A stretch of 64,000 nt of DNA. Origin: Leptasterias polaris (Eukaryota > Echinodermata > Asteroidea > Forcipulatida > Asteriidae). Every line of letters starts with the position of its first letter. The stretch's first letter is position 1. The stretch lies in contig JAZGTN010000051.1 of the NCBI GenBank assembly GCA_037783415.1, positions 744,001 through 808,000 on the forward strand. Reading direction: 5' to 3'. A model generated the notes under the pieces. The model was not told the DNA's origin. It made no database searches and saw only the letters and a program-made list of their open reading frames with translations. Of this stretch, positions 46,701 to 60,600 are shown one piece after another. A program made the position numbers and the translations under genes.

Positions 46701-48080
46701 TGATCACCGAAGTTAAGCATCGTCGGGCCCGGTCAGTACTTGGACGGGAGACCTCCTGGGAATACCGGGTGCTGTAGACATCTTTTGTATTTTTCCTCGA
46801 CATACGGAGGTTAGATCTAAACTGGAAACTGAAGCCCCTATATTAAAGTCAGCAAAGTGTCTACTGCCATACTACGCTGAAAACAACGGTTCTCGTCTGA
46901 ACACCGAAGTTAAGCATCGTCGGGCCCGGTCAGTACTTGGACGGGAGACCTCCTGGGAATACTGGGTGCTGTAGACATCTTTTTGTATTTTTCCTCAACA
47001 TACGGAGGTTAGAAACAATCTAAACTGAAGCCCCTAAATTAAAGTTAGCAACGTGTCTACTGCCATACTACGCTGAAAACACCGGTTCTCGTCTGATCTC
47101 CGAAGTTAAGCATCGCCGGGCCCGGTCAGTACTTGGACGGGAGACCTCCTTGGAATACCGGGTGCTGTAGACATCTTTTGTATTTTTCCTCGACATACGG
47201 AGGTTAGATCTAAACTGGAAACTGAAGCCCCTATATTAAAGTCAGCAACGTGTCTACTGCCATACAACGCTGAAAACACTGGTTCTCGTCTGATCACCGA
47301 AGTTAAGCATCGTCGGGCCCGGTCAGTACTTGGACGGGAGACCTCCTGGGAATACCGGGTGCTGTAGACATCTTTTTGTATTTTTCCTCAACATACGGAG
47401 GTTAGAAACAATCTAAACTGAAGCCCCTAAATTAAAGTTAGCAACGTGTCTACTGCCATACTACGCTGAAAACACCGGTTCTCGTCTGATCACCGAAGTT
47501 AAGCATCGTCGGGCCCGGTCAGTACTTGGACGGGAGACCTCCTGGGAATACCGGGTGCTGTAGACATATTTTGTATTTTTCCTCAAAATACGGAAGTTAG
47601 ATATCTAAACTGGAAACTGAAGCCCCTATATTAAAGTCAACAAAGTGTTTACTGCCATACTACGCTGAAAACACCGGTTCTCATCTGATCACCGAAGTTA
47701 AGCATCGTCGGGCCCGGTCAGTACTTGGACGGGAGACCTCCAGGGAATACCGGGTGCTGTAGACATCTTTTTGTATTTTTCCTCAACATACGGAGGTTAG
47801 AAACAATCTAAACTGAAGCCCTAAATTAAAGTTAGCAACGTGTCTACTGCCATACTACGCTGAAAACACCGGTTCTCGTCTGATCTCCGAAGTTAAGCAT
47901 CGTCGGGCCTGGTCAGTACTTGGACGGGAGACCTCCTGGGAATACCGGGTGCTGTAGACATCTTTTGTATTTTTCCTCGACATACGGAGGTTAGATCTAA
48001 ACTGGAAACTGAAGCCCCTAAATTAAAGTTAGCAATGTGTCTACTGCCATACTACGCTGAAAACACCGGTTCTCGTCTGA
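43750..48080 (+). repeat. 11-unit tandem duplication (2,168-bp offset)
   Basis: About 43,750-45,910 and 45,918-48,080 are near-identical neighbours. Shared markers include GATGTAG (44,201/46,369), ATACTGGGTG, CTCATCTGATC (45,513/47,681) and the CATCGCCGGG pair. The duplicated segment is 11 units long. Confidence 0.8.
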
Positions 48081-49380
48081 TCACCGAAGTTTATAAGCAT
48101 CGTCGGGCCCGGTCAGTACTTGGACGGGAGACCTCCTGGGAATACCGGGTGCTGTAGACATCTTTTTGTATTTTTCCTCAACATACGGAGGTTAGAAACA
48201 ATCTAAACTGAAGCCCCTAAATTAAAGTTAGCAACGTGTATACTGCCATACTACGCTGAAAACACCGGTTCTCGTCTGATCACCGAAGTTAAGCATCGTC
48301 GGGCCCGGTCAGTACTTGGACGGGAGACCTCCTGGGAATACCGGGTGCTGTAGTAATATTTTGTATTTTTCCTCAAAATACGGAAGTTAGATATCTAAAC
48401 TGGAAACTGAAGCCCCTATATTAAAGTCAACAAAGTGTTTACTGCCATACTACGCTGAAAACACCGGTTCTCGTCTGATCACCGAAGTTTATAAGCATCG
48501 TCGGGCCCGGTCAGTACTTGGACGGGAGACCTCCGGGGAATACCGGGTGCTGTAGACATCTTTTTGTATTTTTCCTCAACATACGGAGGTTAGAAACAAT
48601 CTAAACTGAAGCCCCTAAATTAAAGTTAGCAACGTGTCTACTGCCATACTACGCTGAAAACACCGGTTCTCGTCTGATCACCGAAGTTAAGCATCGTCGG
48701 GCCCGGTCAGTACTTGGACGGGAGACCTCCTGGGAATACCGGGTGCTGTAGACATATTTTGTATTTTTCCTCAAAATACGGAAGTTAGATATCTAAACTG
48801 AAAACTGAAGCCCCTATATTAAAGTCAACAAAGTGTTTACTGCCATACTACGCTGAAAACACCGGTTCTCGTCTGATCACCGAAGTTAAGCATCGTCGGG
48901 CCCGGTCAGTACTTGGACGGGAGACCTCCAGGGAATACCGGGTGCTGTAGACATCTTTTTGTATTTTTCCTCAACATACGGGGGTTAGAAACAATCTAAA
49001 CTGAAGCCCTAAATTAAAGTTAGCAACGTGTCTACTGCCATACTACGCTGAAAACACCGGTTCTCGTCTGATCTCCGAAGTTAAGCATCGTCGGGCCTGG
49101 TCAGTACTTGGACGGGAGACCTCCTGGGAATACCGGGTGCTGTAGACATCTTTTGTATTTTTCCTCGACATACGGAGGTTAGATCTAAACTGGAAACTGA
49201 AGCCCCTAAATTAAAGTTAGCAATGTGTCTACTGCCATACTACGCTGAAAACACCGGTTCTCGTCTGATCTCCGAAGTTAAGCATCGTCGGGCCCGGTCA
49301 GTACTTGGATGGGAGACCTCCTGGGAATACCGGGTGATGTAGACATCTTTTGTATTTTTCCTCGACATACGGAGGTTAGA
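45920..49380 (+). repeat. Segment duplicated at 4,538-bp offset (copy 1)
   Basis: About 17 units repeated at about 50,460-53,920. Shared rare markers are CTCCGGGGAATACC, CTCATCTGATC, CGGGGGTTAG and GGATGGGAG, all at exactly 4,538 bp. Confidence 0.8.
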
Positions 49381-50010
49381 TCTAAACTGGAAACTGAAGC
49401 CCCTAAATTAAAGTTAGCAATGTGTCTACTGCCATACTACGCTGAAAACACCGGTTCTCGTCTGATCACCGAAGTTTATGAGCATCGTCGGGCCCGGTCA
49501 GTACTTGGACGGGAGACCTCCTGGGAATACCGGGTGCTGTAGACATCTTTTTGTATTTTTCCTCAACATACGGAGGTTAGAAACAATCTAAACTGAAGCC
49601 CCTAAATTAAAGTTAGCAACGTGTATACTGCCATACTACGCTGAAAACACCGGTTCTCGTCTGATCACCGAAGTTAAGCATCGTCGGGCCCGGTCAGTAC
49701 TTGGACGGGAGACCTCCTGGGAATACCGGGTGCTGTAGACATATTTTGTATTTTTCCTCAAAATACGGAAGTTAGATATCTAAACTGGAAACTGAAGCCC
49801 CTATATTAAAGTCAACAAAGTGTTTACTGCCATACTACGCTGAAAACACCGGTTCTCGTCTGATCACCGAAGTTTATAAGCATCGTCGGGCCCGGTCAGT
49901 ACTTGGACGGGAGACCTCCTGGGAATACCGGGTGCTGTAGACATCTTTTTGTATTTTTCCTCAACATACGGAGGTTAGAAACAATCTAAACTGAAGCCCC
50001 TAAATTAAAG

Positions 50011-50131
50011 TTATACTGCCATACTACGCTGAAAACACCGGTTCTCGTCTGATCACCGAAGTTTATAAGCATCGTCGGGCCCGGTCAGTACTTGGACGGG
50101 AGACCTCCTGGGAATACCGGGTGCTGTAGAC
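50011..50131 (+). rRNA. 5S rRNA gene with altered 5' end, class TTATAC
   Basis: Third copy of the class with the 11-bp boundary deletion and the box A insertion. Confidence 0.85.
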
Positions 50132-50459
50132 ATCTTTTTGTATTTTTCCTCAACATACGGAGGTTAGAAACAATCTAAACTGAAGCCCCTAAATTAAAGT
50201 TAGCAACGTGTCTACTGCCATACTACGCTGAAAACACCGGTTCTCGTCTGATCACCGAAGTTAAGCATCGTCGGGCCCGGTCAGTACTTGGACGGGAGAC
50301 CTCCTGGGAATACCGGGTGCTGTAGACATATTTTGTATTTTTCCTCAAAATACGGAAGTTAGATATCTAAACTGGAAACTGAAGCCCCTATATTAAAGTC
50401 AACAAAGTGTTTACTGCCATACTACGCTGAAAACACCGGTTCTCGTCTGATCACCGAAG

Positions 50460-53400
50460 TTAAGCATCGTCGGGCCCGGTCAGTACTTGGACGGGAGACC
50501 TCCAGGGAATACCGGGTGCTGTAGACATCTTTTTGTATTTTTCCTCAACATACGGAGGTTAGAAACAATCTAAACTGAAGCCCTAAATTAAAGTTAGCAA
50601 CGTGTCTACTGCCATACTACGCTGAAAACACCGGTTCTCGTCTGATCTCCGAAGTTAAGCATCGTCGGGCCTGGTCAGTACTTGGACGGGAGACCTCCTG
50701 GGAATACCGGGTGCTGTAGACATCTTTTGTATTTTTCCTCGACATACGGAGGTTAGATCTAAACTGGAAACTGAAGCCCCTAAATTAAAGTTAGCAATGT
50801 GTCTACTGCCATACTACGCTGAAAACACCGGTTCTCGTCTGATCTCCGAAGTTAAGCATCGTCGGGCCCGGTCAGTACTTGGACGGGAGACCTCCTGGGA
50901 ATACCGGGTGATGTAGACATCTTTTGTATTTTTCCTCGACATACGGAGGTTAGATCTAAACTGGAAACTGAAGCCCCTATATTAAAGTCAGCAACGTGTC
51001 TACTGCCATACTACGCTGAAAACACTGGTTCTCGTCTGATCACCGAAGTTAAGCATCGTCGGGCCCGGTCAGTACTTGGACGGGAGACCTCCTGGGAATA
51101 CCGGGTGCTGTAGACATCTTTTTGTATTTTTCCTCAACATACGGAGGTTAGAAACAATCTAAACTGAAGCCCCTAAATTAAAGTTAGCTACGTGTCTAGG
51201 TCTACTGCCATACTACGCTGAAAACACCGGTTCTCGTCTGATCACCGAAGTTAAGCATCGTCGGGCCCGGTCAGTACTTGGACGGGAGACCTCCTGGGAA
51301 TACCGGGTGCTGTAGACATCTTTTGTATTTTTCCTCGACATACGGAGGTTAGATCTAAACTGGAAACTGAAGCCCCTATATTAAAGTCAGCAAAGTGTCT
51401 ACTGCCATACTACGCTGAAAACAACGGTTCTCGTCTGAACACCGAAGTTAAGCATCGTCGGGCCCGGTCAGTACTTGGACGGGAGACCTCCTGGGAATAC
51501 TGGGTGCTGTAGACATCTTTTTGTATTTTTCCTCAACATACGGAGGTTAGAAAAAATCTAAACTGAAGCCCCTAAATTAAAGTTAGCAACGTGTCTACTG
51601 CCATACTACGCTGAAAACACCGGTTCTCGTCTGATCTCCGAAGTTAAGCATCGCCGGGCCCGGTCAGTACTTGGACGGGAGACCTCCTGGGAATACCGGG
51701 TGCTGTAGACATCTTTTGTATTTTTCCTCGACATACGGAGGTTAGATCTAAACTGGAAACTGAAGCCCCTATATTAAAGTCAGCAACGTGTCTACTGCCA
51801 TACAACGCTGAAAACACTGGTTCTCGTCTGATCACCGAAGTTAAGCATCGTCGGGCCCGGTCAGTACTTGGACGGGAGACCTCCTGGGAATACCGGGTGC
51901 TGTAGACATCTTTTTGTATTTTTCCTCAACATACGGAGGTTAGAAACAATCTAAACTGAAGCCCCTAAATTAAAGTTAGCAACGTGTCTACTGCCATACT
52001 ACGCTGAAAACACCGGTTCTCGTCTGATCACCGAAGTTAAGCATCGTCGGGCCCGGTCAGTACTTGGACGGGAGACCTCCTGGGAATACCGGGTGCTGTA
52101 GACATATTTTGTATTTTTCCTCAAAATACGGAAGTTAGATATCTAAACTGGAAACTGAAGCCCCTATATTAAAGTCAACAAAGTGTTTACTGCCATACTA
52201 CGCTGAAAACACCGGTTCTCATCTGATCACCGAAGTTAAGCATCGTCGGGCCCGGTCAGTACTTGGACGGGAGACCTCCAGGGAATACCGGGTGCTGTAG
52301 ACATCTTTTTGTATTTTTCCTCAACATACGGAGGTTAGAAACAATCTAAACTGAAGCCCTAAATTAAAGTTAGCAACGTGTCTACTGCCATACTACGCTG
52401 AAAACACCGGTTCTCGTCTGATCTCCGAAGTTAAGCATCGTCGGGCCTGGTCAGTACTTGGACGGGAGACCTCCTGGGAATACCGGGTGCTGTAGACATC
52501 TTTTGTATTTTTCCTCGACATACGGAGGTTAGATCTAAACTGGAAACTGAAGCCCCTAAATTAAAGTTAGCAATGTGTCTACTGCCATACTACGCTGAAA
52601 ACACCGGTTCTCGTCTGATCACCGAAGTTTATAAGCATCGTCGGGCCCGGTCAGTACTTGGACGGGAGACCTCCTGGGAATACCGGGTGCTGTAGACATC
52701 TTTTTGTATTTTTCCTCAACATACGGAGGTTAGAAACAATCTAAACTGAAGCCCCTAAATTAAAGTTAGCAACGTGTATACTGCCATACTACGCTGAAAA
52801 CACCGGTTCTCGTCTGATCACCGAAGTTAAGCATCGTCGGGCCCGGTCAGTACTTGGACGGGAGACCTCCTGGGAATACCGGGTGCTGTAGACATATTTT
52901 GTATTTTTCCTCAAAATACGGAAGTTAGATATCTAAACTGGAAACTGAAGCCCCTATATTAAAGTCAACAAAGTGTTTACTGCCATACTACGCTGAAAAC
53001 ACCGGTTCTCGTCTGATCACCGAAGTTTATAAGCATCGTCGGGCCCGGTCAGTACTTGGACGGGAGACCTCCGGGGAATACCGGGTGCTGTAGACATCTT
53101 TTTGTATTTTTCCTCAACATACGGAGGTTAGAAACAATCTAAACTGAAGCCCCTAAATTAAAGTTAGCAACGTGTCTACTGCCATACTACGCTGAAAACA
53201 CCGGTTCTCGTCTGATCACCGAAGTTAAGCATCGTCGGGCCCGGTCAGTACTTGGACGGGAGACCTCCTGGGAATACCGGGTGCTGTAGACATATTTTGT
53301 ATTTTTCCTCAAAATACGGAAGTTAGATATCTAAACTGGAAACTGAAGCCCCTATATTAAAGTCAACAAAGTGTTTACTGCCATACTACGCTGAAAACAC

Positions 53401-53920
53401 CGGTTCTCGTCTGATCACCGAAGTTAAGCATCGTCGGGCCCGGTCAGTACTTGGACGGGAGACCTCCAGGGAATACCGGGTGCTGTAGACATCTTTTTGT
53501 ATTTTTCCTCAACATACGGGGGTTAGAAACAATCTAAACTGAAGCCCTAAATTAAAGTTAGCAACGTGTCTACTGCCATACTACGCTGAAAACACCGGTT
53601 CTCGTCTGATCTCCGAAGTTAAGCATCGTCGGGCCTGGTCAGTACTTGGACGGGAGACCTCCTGGGAATACCGGGTGCTGTAGACATCTTTTGTATTTTT
53701 CCTCGACATACGGAGGTTAGATCTAAACTGGAAACTGAAGCCCCTAAATTAAAGTTAGCAATGTGTCTACTGCCATACTACGCTGAAAACACCGGTTCTC
53801 GTCTGATCTCCGAAGTTAAGCATCGTCGGGCCCGGTCAGTACTTGGATGGGAGACCTCCTGGGAATACCGGGTGATGTAGACATCTTTTGTATTTTTCCT
53901 CGACATACGGAGGTTAGATC
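50460..53920 (+). repeat. Segment duplicated at 4,538-bp offset (copy 2)
   Basis: Partner of about 45,920-49,380. Similarity ends where copy 1 continues with a TAAATTAAAG spacer and this copy with TATATTAAAG. Confidence 0.8.
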
Positions 53921-55880
53921 TAAACTGGAAACTGAAGCCCCTATATTAAAGTCAGCAACGTGTCTACTGCCATACTACGCTGAAAACACTGGTTCTCGTC
54001 TGATCACCGAAGTTAAGCATCGTCGGGCCCGGTCAGTACTTGGACGGGAGACCTCCTGGGAATACCGGGTGCTGTAGACATCTTTTTGTATTTTTCCTCA
54101 ACATACGGAGGTTAGAAACAATCTAAACTGAAGCCCCTAAATTAAAGTTAGCTACGTGTCTAGGTCTACTGCCATACTACGCTGAAAACACCGGTTCTCG
54201 TCTGATCACCGAAGTTAAGCATCGTCGGGCCCGGTCAGTACTTGGACGGGAGACCTCCTGGGAATACCGGGTGCTGTAGACATCTTTTGTATTTTTCCTC
54301 GACATACGGAGGTTAGATCTAAACTGGAAACTGAAGCCCCTATATTAAAGTCAGCAAAGTGTCTACTGCCATACTACGCTGAAAACAACGGTTCTCGTCT
54401 GAACACCGAAGTTAAGCATCGTCGGGCCCGGTCAGTACTTGGACGGGAGACCTCCTGGGAATACCGGGTGCTGTAGACATCTTTTTGTATTTTTCCTCAA
54501 CATACGGAGGTTAGAAACAATCTAAACTGAAGCCCCTAAATTAAAGTTAGCAACGTGTCTACTGCCATACTACGCTGAAAACACCGGTTCTCGTCTGATC
54601 ACCGAAGTTAAGCATCGTCGGGCCCGGTCAGTACTTGGACGGGAGACCTCCTGGGAATACCGGGTGCTGTAGACATATTTTGTATTTTTCCTCAAAATAC
54701 GGAAGTTAGATATCTAAACTGGAAACTGAAGCCCCTATATTAAAGTCAACAAAGTGTTTACTGCCATACTACGCTGAAAACACCGGTTCTCGTCTGATCA
54801 CCGAAGTTAAGCATCGTCGGGCCCGGTCAGTACTTGGACGGGAGACCTCCAGGGAATACCGGGTGCTGTAGACATCTTTTTGTATTTTTCCTCAACATAC
54901 GGGGGTTAGAAACAATCTAAACTGAAGCCCTAAATTAAAGTTAGCAACGTGTCTACTGCCATACTACGCTGAAAACACCGGTTCTCGTCTGATCTCCGAA
55001 GTTAAGCATCGTCGGGCCTGGTCAGTACTTGGACGGGAGACCTCCTGGGAATACCGGGTGCTGTAGACATCTTTTGTATTTTTCCTCGACATACGGAGGT
55101 TAGATCTAAACTGGAAACTGAAGCCCCTAAATTAAAGTTAGCAATGTGTCTACTGCCATACTACGCTGAAAACACCGGTTCTCGTCTGATCTCCGAAGTT
55201 AAGCATCGTCGGGCCCGGTCAGTACTTGGATGGGAGACCTCCTGGGAATACCGGGTGATGTAGACATCTTTTGTATTTTTCCTCGACATACGGAGGTTAG
55301 ATCTAAACTGGAAACTGAAGCCCCTATATTAAAGTCAGCAACGTGTCTACTGCCATACTACGCTGAAAACACTGGTTCTCGTCTGATCACCGAAGTTAAG
55401 CATCGTCGGGCCCGGTCAGTACTTGGACGGGAGACCTCCTGGGAATACCGGGTGCTGTAGACATCTTTTTGTATTTTTCCTCAACATACGGAGGTTAGAA
55501 ACAATCTAAACTGAAGCCCCTAAATTAAAGTTAGCTACGTGTCTAGGTCTACTGCCATACTACGCTGAAAACACCGGTTCTCGTCTGATCACCGAAGTTA
55601 AGCATCGTCGGGCCCGGTCAGTACTTGGACGGGAGACCTCCTGGGAATACCGGGTGCTGTAGACATCTTTTGTATTTTTCCTCGACATACGGAGGTTAGA
55701 TCTAAACTGGAAACTGAAGCCCCTATATTAAAGTCAGCAAAGTGTCTACTGCCATACTACGCTGAAAACAACGGTTCTCGTCTGAACACCGAAGTTAAGC
55801 ATCGTCGGGCCCGGTCAGTACTTGGACGGGAGACCTCCTGGGAATACCGGGTGCTGTAGACATCTTTTTGTATTTTTCCT
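53110..55880 (+). repeat. 7-unit tandem duplication (1,383-bp offset)
   Basis: The markers CGGGGGTTAG, GGATGGGAG, GTCTAGGTCTAC and ACAACGG each occur twice at a 1,383-bp distance, equal to seven units. It is among the youngest-looking rearrangements in the array. Confidence 0.8.
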
Positions 55881-57510
55881 CAACATACGTAGGTTAGAAA
55901 CAATCTAAACTGAAGCCCCTAAATTAAAGTTAGCAACGTGTCTACTGCCATACTACGCTGAAAACACCGGTTCTCGTCTGATCTCCGAAGTTAAGCATCG
56001 CCGGGCCCGGTCAGTACTTGGACGGGAGACCTCCTGGGAATACCGGGTGCTGTAGACATCTTTTGTATTTTTCCTCGACATACGGAGGTTAGATCTAAAC
56101 TGGAAACTGAAGCCCCTATATTAAAGTCAGCAACGTGTCTACTGCCATACAACGCTGAAAACACTGGTTCTCGTCTGATCACCGAAGTTAAGCATCGTCG
56201 GGCCCGGTCAGTACTTGGATGGGAGACCTCCTGGGAATACCGGGTGCTGTAGACATCTCTTTGTATTTTTCCTCAACATACGGAGGTTAGAAACAATCTA
56301 AACTGAAGCCCCTAAATTAAAGTTAGCAACGTGTCTACTGCCATACTACGCTGAAAACACCGGTTCTCGTCTGATCACCGAAGTTAAGCATCGTCGGGCC
56401 CGGTCAGTACTTGGACGGGAGACCTCCTGGGAATACCGGGTGCTGTAGACATATTTTGTATTTTTCCTCAAAATACGGAAGTTAGATATCTAAACTGGAA
56501 ACTGAAGCCCCTATATTAAAGTCAACAAAGTGTTTACTGCCATACTACGCTGAAAACACCGGTTCTCGTCTGATCACCGAAGTTAAGCATCGTCGGGCCC
56601 GGTCAGTACTTGGACGGGAGACCTCCAGGGAATACCGGGTGCTGTAGACATCTTTTTGTATTTTTCCTCAACATACGGAGGTTAGAAACAATCTAAACTG
56701 AAGCCCTAAATTAAAGTTAGCAACGTGTCTACTGCCATACTACGCTGAAAACACCGGTTCTCGTCTGATCTCCGAAGTTAAGCATCGTCGGGCCTGGTCA
56801 GTACTTGGACGGGAGACCTCCTGGGAATACCGGGTGCTGTAGACATCTTTTGTATTTTTCCTCGACATACGGAGGTTAGATCTAAACTGGAAACTGAAGC
56901 CCCTAAATTAAAGTTAGCAATGTGTCTACTGCCATACTACGCTGAAAACACCGGTTCTCGTCTGATCACCGAAGTTTATAAGCATCGTCGGGCCCGGTCA
57001 GTACTTGGACGGGAGACCTCCTGGGAATACCGGGTGCTGTAGACATCTTTTTGTATTTTTCCTCAACATACGGAGGTTAGAAACAATCTAAACTGAAGCC
57101 CCTAAATTAAAGTTAGCAACGTGTATACTGCCATACTACGCTGAAAACACCGGTTCTCGTCTGATCACCGAAGTTAAGCATCGTCGGGCCCGGTCAGTAC
57201 TTGGACGGGAGACCTCCTGGGAATACCGGGTGCTGTAGACATATTTTGTATTTTTCCTCAAAATACGGAAGTTAGATATCTAAACTGGAAACTGAAGCCC
57301 CTATATTAAAGTCAACAAAGTGTTTACTGCCATACTACGCTGAAAACACCGGTTCTCGTCTGATCACCGAAGTTTATAAGCATCGTCGGGCCCGGTCAGT
57401 ACTTGGACGGGAGACCTCCTGGGAATACCGGGTGCTGTAGACATCTTTTTGTATTTTTCCTCAACATACGGAGGTTAGAAACAATCTAAACTGAAGCCCC
57501 TAAATTAAAG

Positions 57511-57631
57511 TTATACTGCCATACTACGCTGAAAACACCGGTTCTCGTCTGATCACCGAAGTTTATAAGCATCGTCGGGCCCGGTCAGTACTTGGACGGG
57601 AGACCTCCTGGGAATACCGGGTGCTGTAGAC
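57511..57631 (+). rRNA. 5S rRNA gene with altered 5' end, class TTATAC
   Basis: Fourth copy of the class with the boundary deletion and box A insertion. Confidence 0.85.
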
Positions 57632-60600
57632 ATCTTTTTGTATTTTTCCTCAACATACGGAGGTTAGAAACAATCTAAACTGAAGCCCCTAAATTAAAGT
57701 TAGCAACGTGTCTACTGCCATACTACGCTGAAAACACCGGTTCTCGTCTGATCACCGAAGTTAAGCATCGTCGGGCCCGGTCAGTACTTGGACGGGAGAC
57801 CTCCTGGGAATACCGGGTGCTGTAGACATATTTTGTATTTTTCCTCAAAATACGGAAGTTAGATATCTAAACTGGAAACTGAAGCCCCTATATTAAAGTC
57901 AACAAAGTGTTTACTGCCATACTACGCTGAAAACACCGGTTCTCGTCTGATCACCGAAGTTAAGCATCGTCGGGCCCGGTCAGTACTTGGACGGGAGACC
58001 TCCAGGGAATACCGGGTGCTGTAGACATCTTTTTGTATTTTTCCTCAACATACGGAGGTTAGAAACAATCTAAACTGAAGCCCTAAATTAAAGTTAGCAA
58101 CGTGTCTACTGCCATACTACGCTGAAAACACCGGTTCTCGTCTGATCTCCGAAGTTAAGCATCGTCGGGCCTGGTCAGTACTTGGACGGGAGACCTCCTG
58201 GGAATACCGGGTGCTGTAGACATCTTTTGTATTTTTCCTCGACATACGGAGGTTAGATCTAAACTGGAAACTGAAGCCCCTATATTAAAGTCAGCAACGT
58301 GTCTACTGCCATACTACGCTGAAAACACCGGTTCTCGTCTGATCACCGAAGTTAAGCATCGTCGGGCCCGGTCAGTACTTGGACGGGAGACCTCCTGGGA
58401 ATACCGGGTGCTGTAGACATATTTTGTATTTTTCCTCAAAATACGGAAGTTAGATATCTAAACTGGAAACTGAAGCCCCTATATTAAAGTCAACAAAGTG
58501 TTTACTGCCATACTACGCTGAAAACACCGGTTCTCGTCTGATCACCGAAGTTAAGCATCGTCGGGCCCGGTCAGTACTTGGACGGGAGACCTCCTGGGAA
58601 TACCGGGTGCTGTAGACATCTTTTTGTATTTTTCCTCAACATACGGAGGTTAGAAACAATCTAAACTGAAGCCCCTAAATTAAAGTTAGCAACGTGTCTA
58701 CTGCCATACTACGCTGAAAACACCGGTTCTCGTCTGATCACCGAAGTTAAGCATCGTCGGGCCCGGTCAGTACTTGGACGGGAGACCTCCTGGGAATACC
58801 GGGTGCTGTAGACATATTTTGTATTTTTCCTCAAAATACGGAAGTTAGATATCAAAACTGGAAACTGAAGCCCCTATATTAAAGTCAACAAAGTGTTTAC
58901 TGCCATACTACGCTGAAAACACCGGTTCTCGTCTGATCACCGAAGTTAAGCATCGTCGGGCCCGGTCAGTACTTGGACGGGAGACCTCCAAGGAATACCG
59001 GGTGCTGTAGACATCTTTTTGTATTTTTCCTCAACATACGGAGGTTAGAAACAATCTAAACTGAAGCCCTAAATTAAAGTTAGCAACGTGTCTACTGCCA
59101 TACTACGCTGAAAACACCGGTTCTCGTCTGATCTCCGAAGTTAAGCATCGTCGGGCCTGGTCAGTACTTGGACGGGAGACCTCCTGGGAATACCGGGTGC
59201 TGTAGACATCTTTTGTATTTTTCCTCGACATACGGAGGTTAGATCTAAACTGGAAACTGAAGCCCCTAAATTAAAGTTAGCAATGTGTCTACTGCCATAC
59301 TACGCTGAAAACACCGGTTCTCGTCTGATCACCGAAGTTTATAAGCATCGTCGGGCCCGGTCAGTACTTGGACGGGAGACCTCCTGGGAATACCGGGTGC
59401 TGTAGACATCTTTTTGTATTTTTCCTCAACATACGGAGGTTAGAAACAATCTAAACTGAAGCCCCTAAATTAAAGTTAGCAACGTGTATACTGCCATACT
59501 ACGCTGAAAACACCGGTTCTCGTCTGATCACCGAAGTTAAGCATCGTCGGGCCCGGTCAGTACTTGGACGGGAGACCTCCTGGGAATACCGGGTGCTGTA
59601 GACATATTTTGTATTTTTCCTCAAAATACGGAAGTTAGATATCTAAACTGGAAACTGAAGCCCCTATATTAAAGTCAACAAAGTGTTTACTGCCATACTA
59701 CGCTGAAAACACCGGTTCTCGTCTGATCACCGAAGTTTATAAGCATCGTCGGGCCCGGTCAGTACTTGGACGGGAGACCTCCTGGGAATACCGGGTGCTG
59801 TAGACATCTTTTTGTATTTTTCCTCAACATACGGAGGTTAGAAACAATCTAAACTGAAGCCCCTAAATTAAAGTTAGCAACGTGTCTACTGCCATACTAC
59901 GCTGAAAACACCGGTTCTCGTCTGATCACCGAAGTTAAGCATCGTCGGGCCCGGTCAGTACTTGGACGGGAGACCTCCTGGGAATACCGGGTGCTGTAGA
60001 CATATTTTGTATTTTTCCTCAAAATACGGAAGTTAGATATCTAAACTGGAAACTGAAGCCCCTATATTAAAGTCAACAAAGTGTTTACTGCCATACTACG
60101 CTGAAAACACCGGTTCTCGTCTGATCACCGAAGTTAAGCATCGTCGGGCCCGGTCAGTACTTGGACGGGAGACCTCCAGGGAATACCGGGTGCTGTAGAC
60201 ATCTTTTTGTATTTTTCCTCAACATACGGGGGTTAGAAACAATCTAAACTGAAGCCCTAAATTAAAGTTAGCAACGTGTCTACTGCCATACTACGCTGAA
60301 AACACCGGTTCTCGTCTGATCTCCGAAGTTAAGCATCGTCGGGCCCGGTCAGTACTTGGACGGGAGACCTCCTGGGAATACCGGGTGCTGTAGACATATT
60401 TTGTATTTTTCCTCAAAATACGGAAGTTAGATATCTAAACTGGAAACTGAAGCCCCTATATTAAAGTCAACAAAGTGTTTACTGCCATACTACGCTGAAA
60501 ACACCGGTTCTCGTCTGATCACCGAAGTTAAGCATCGTCGGGCCCGGTCAGTACTTGGACGGGAGACCTCCAGGGAATACCGGGTGCTGTAGACATCTTT

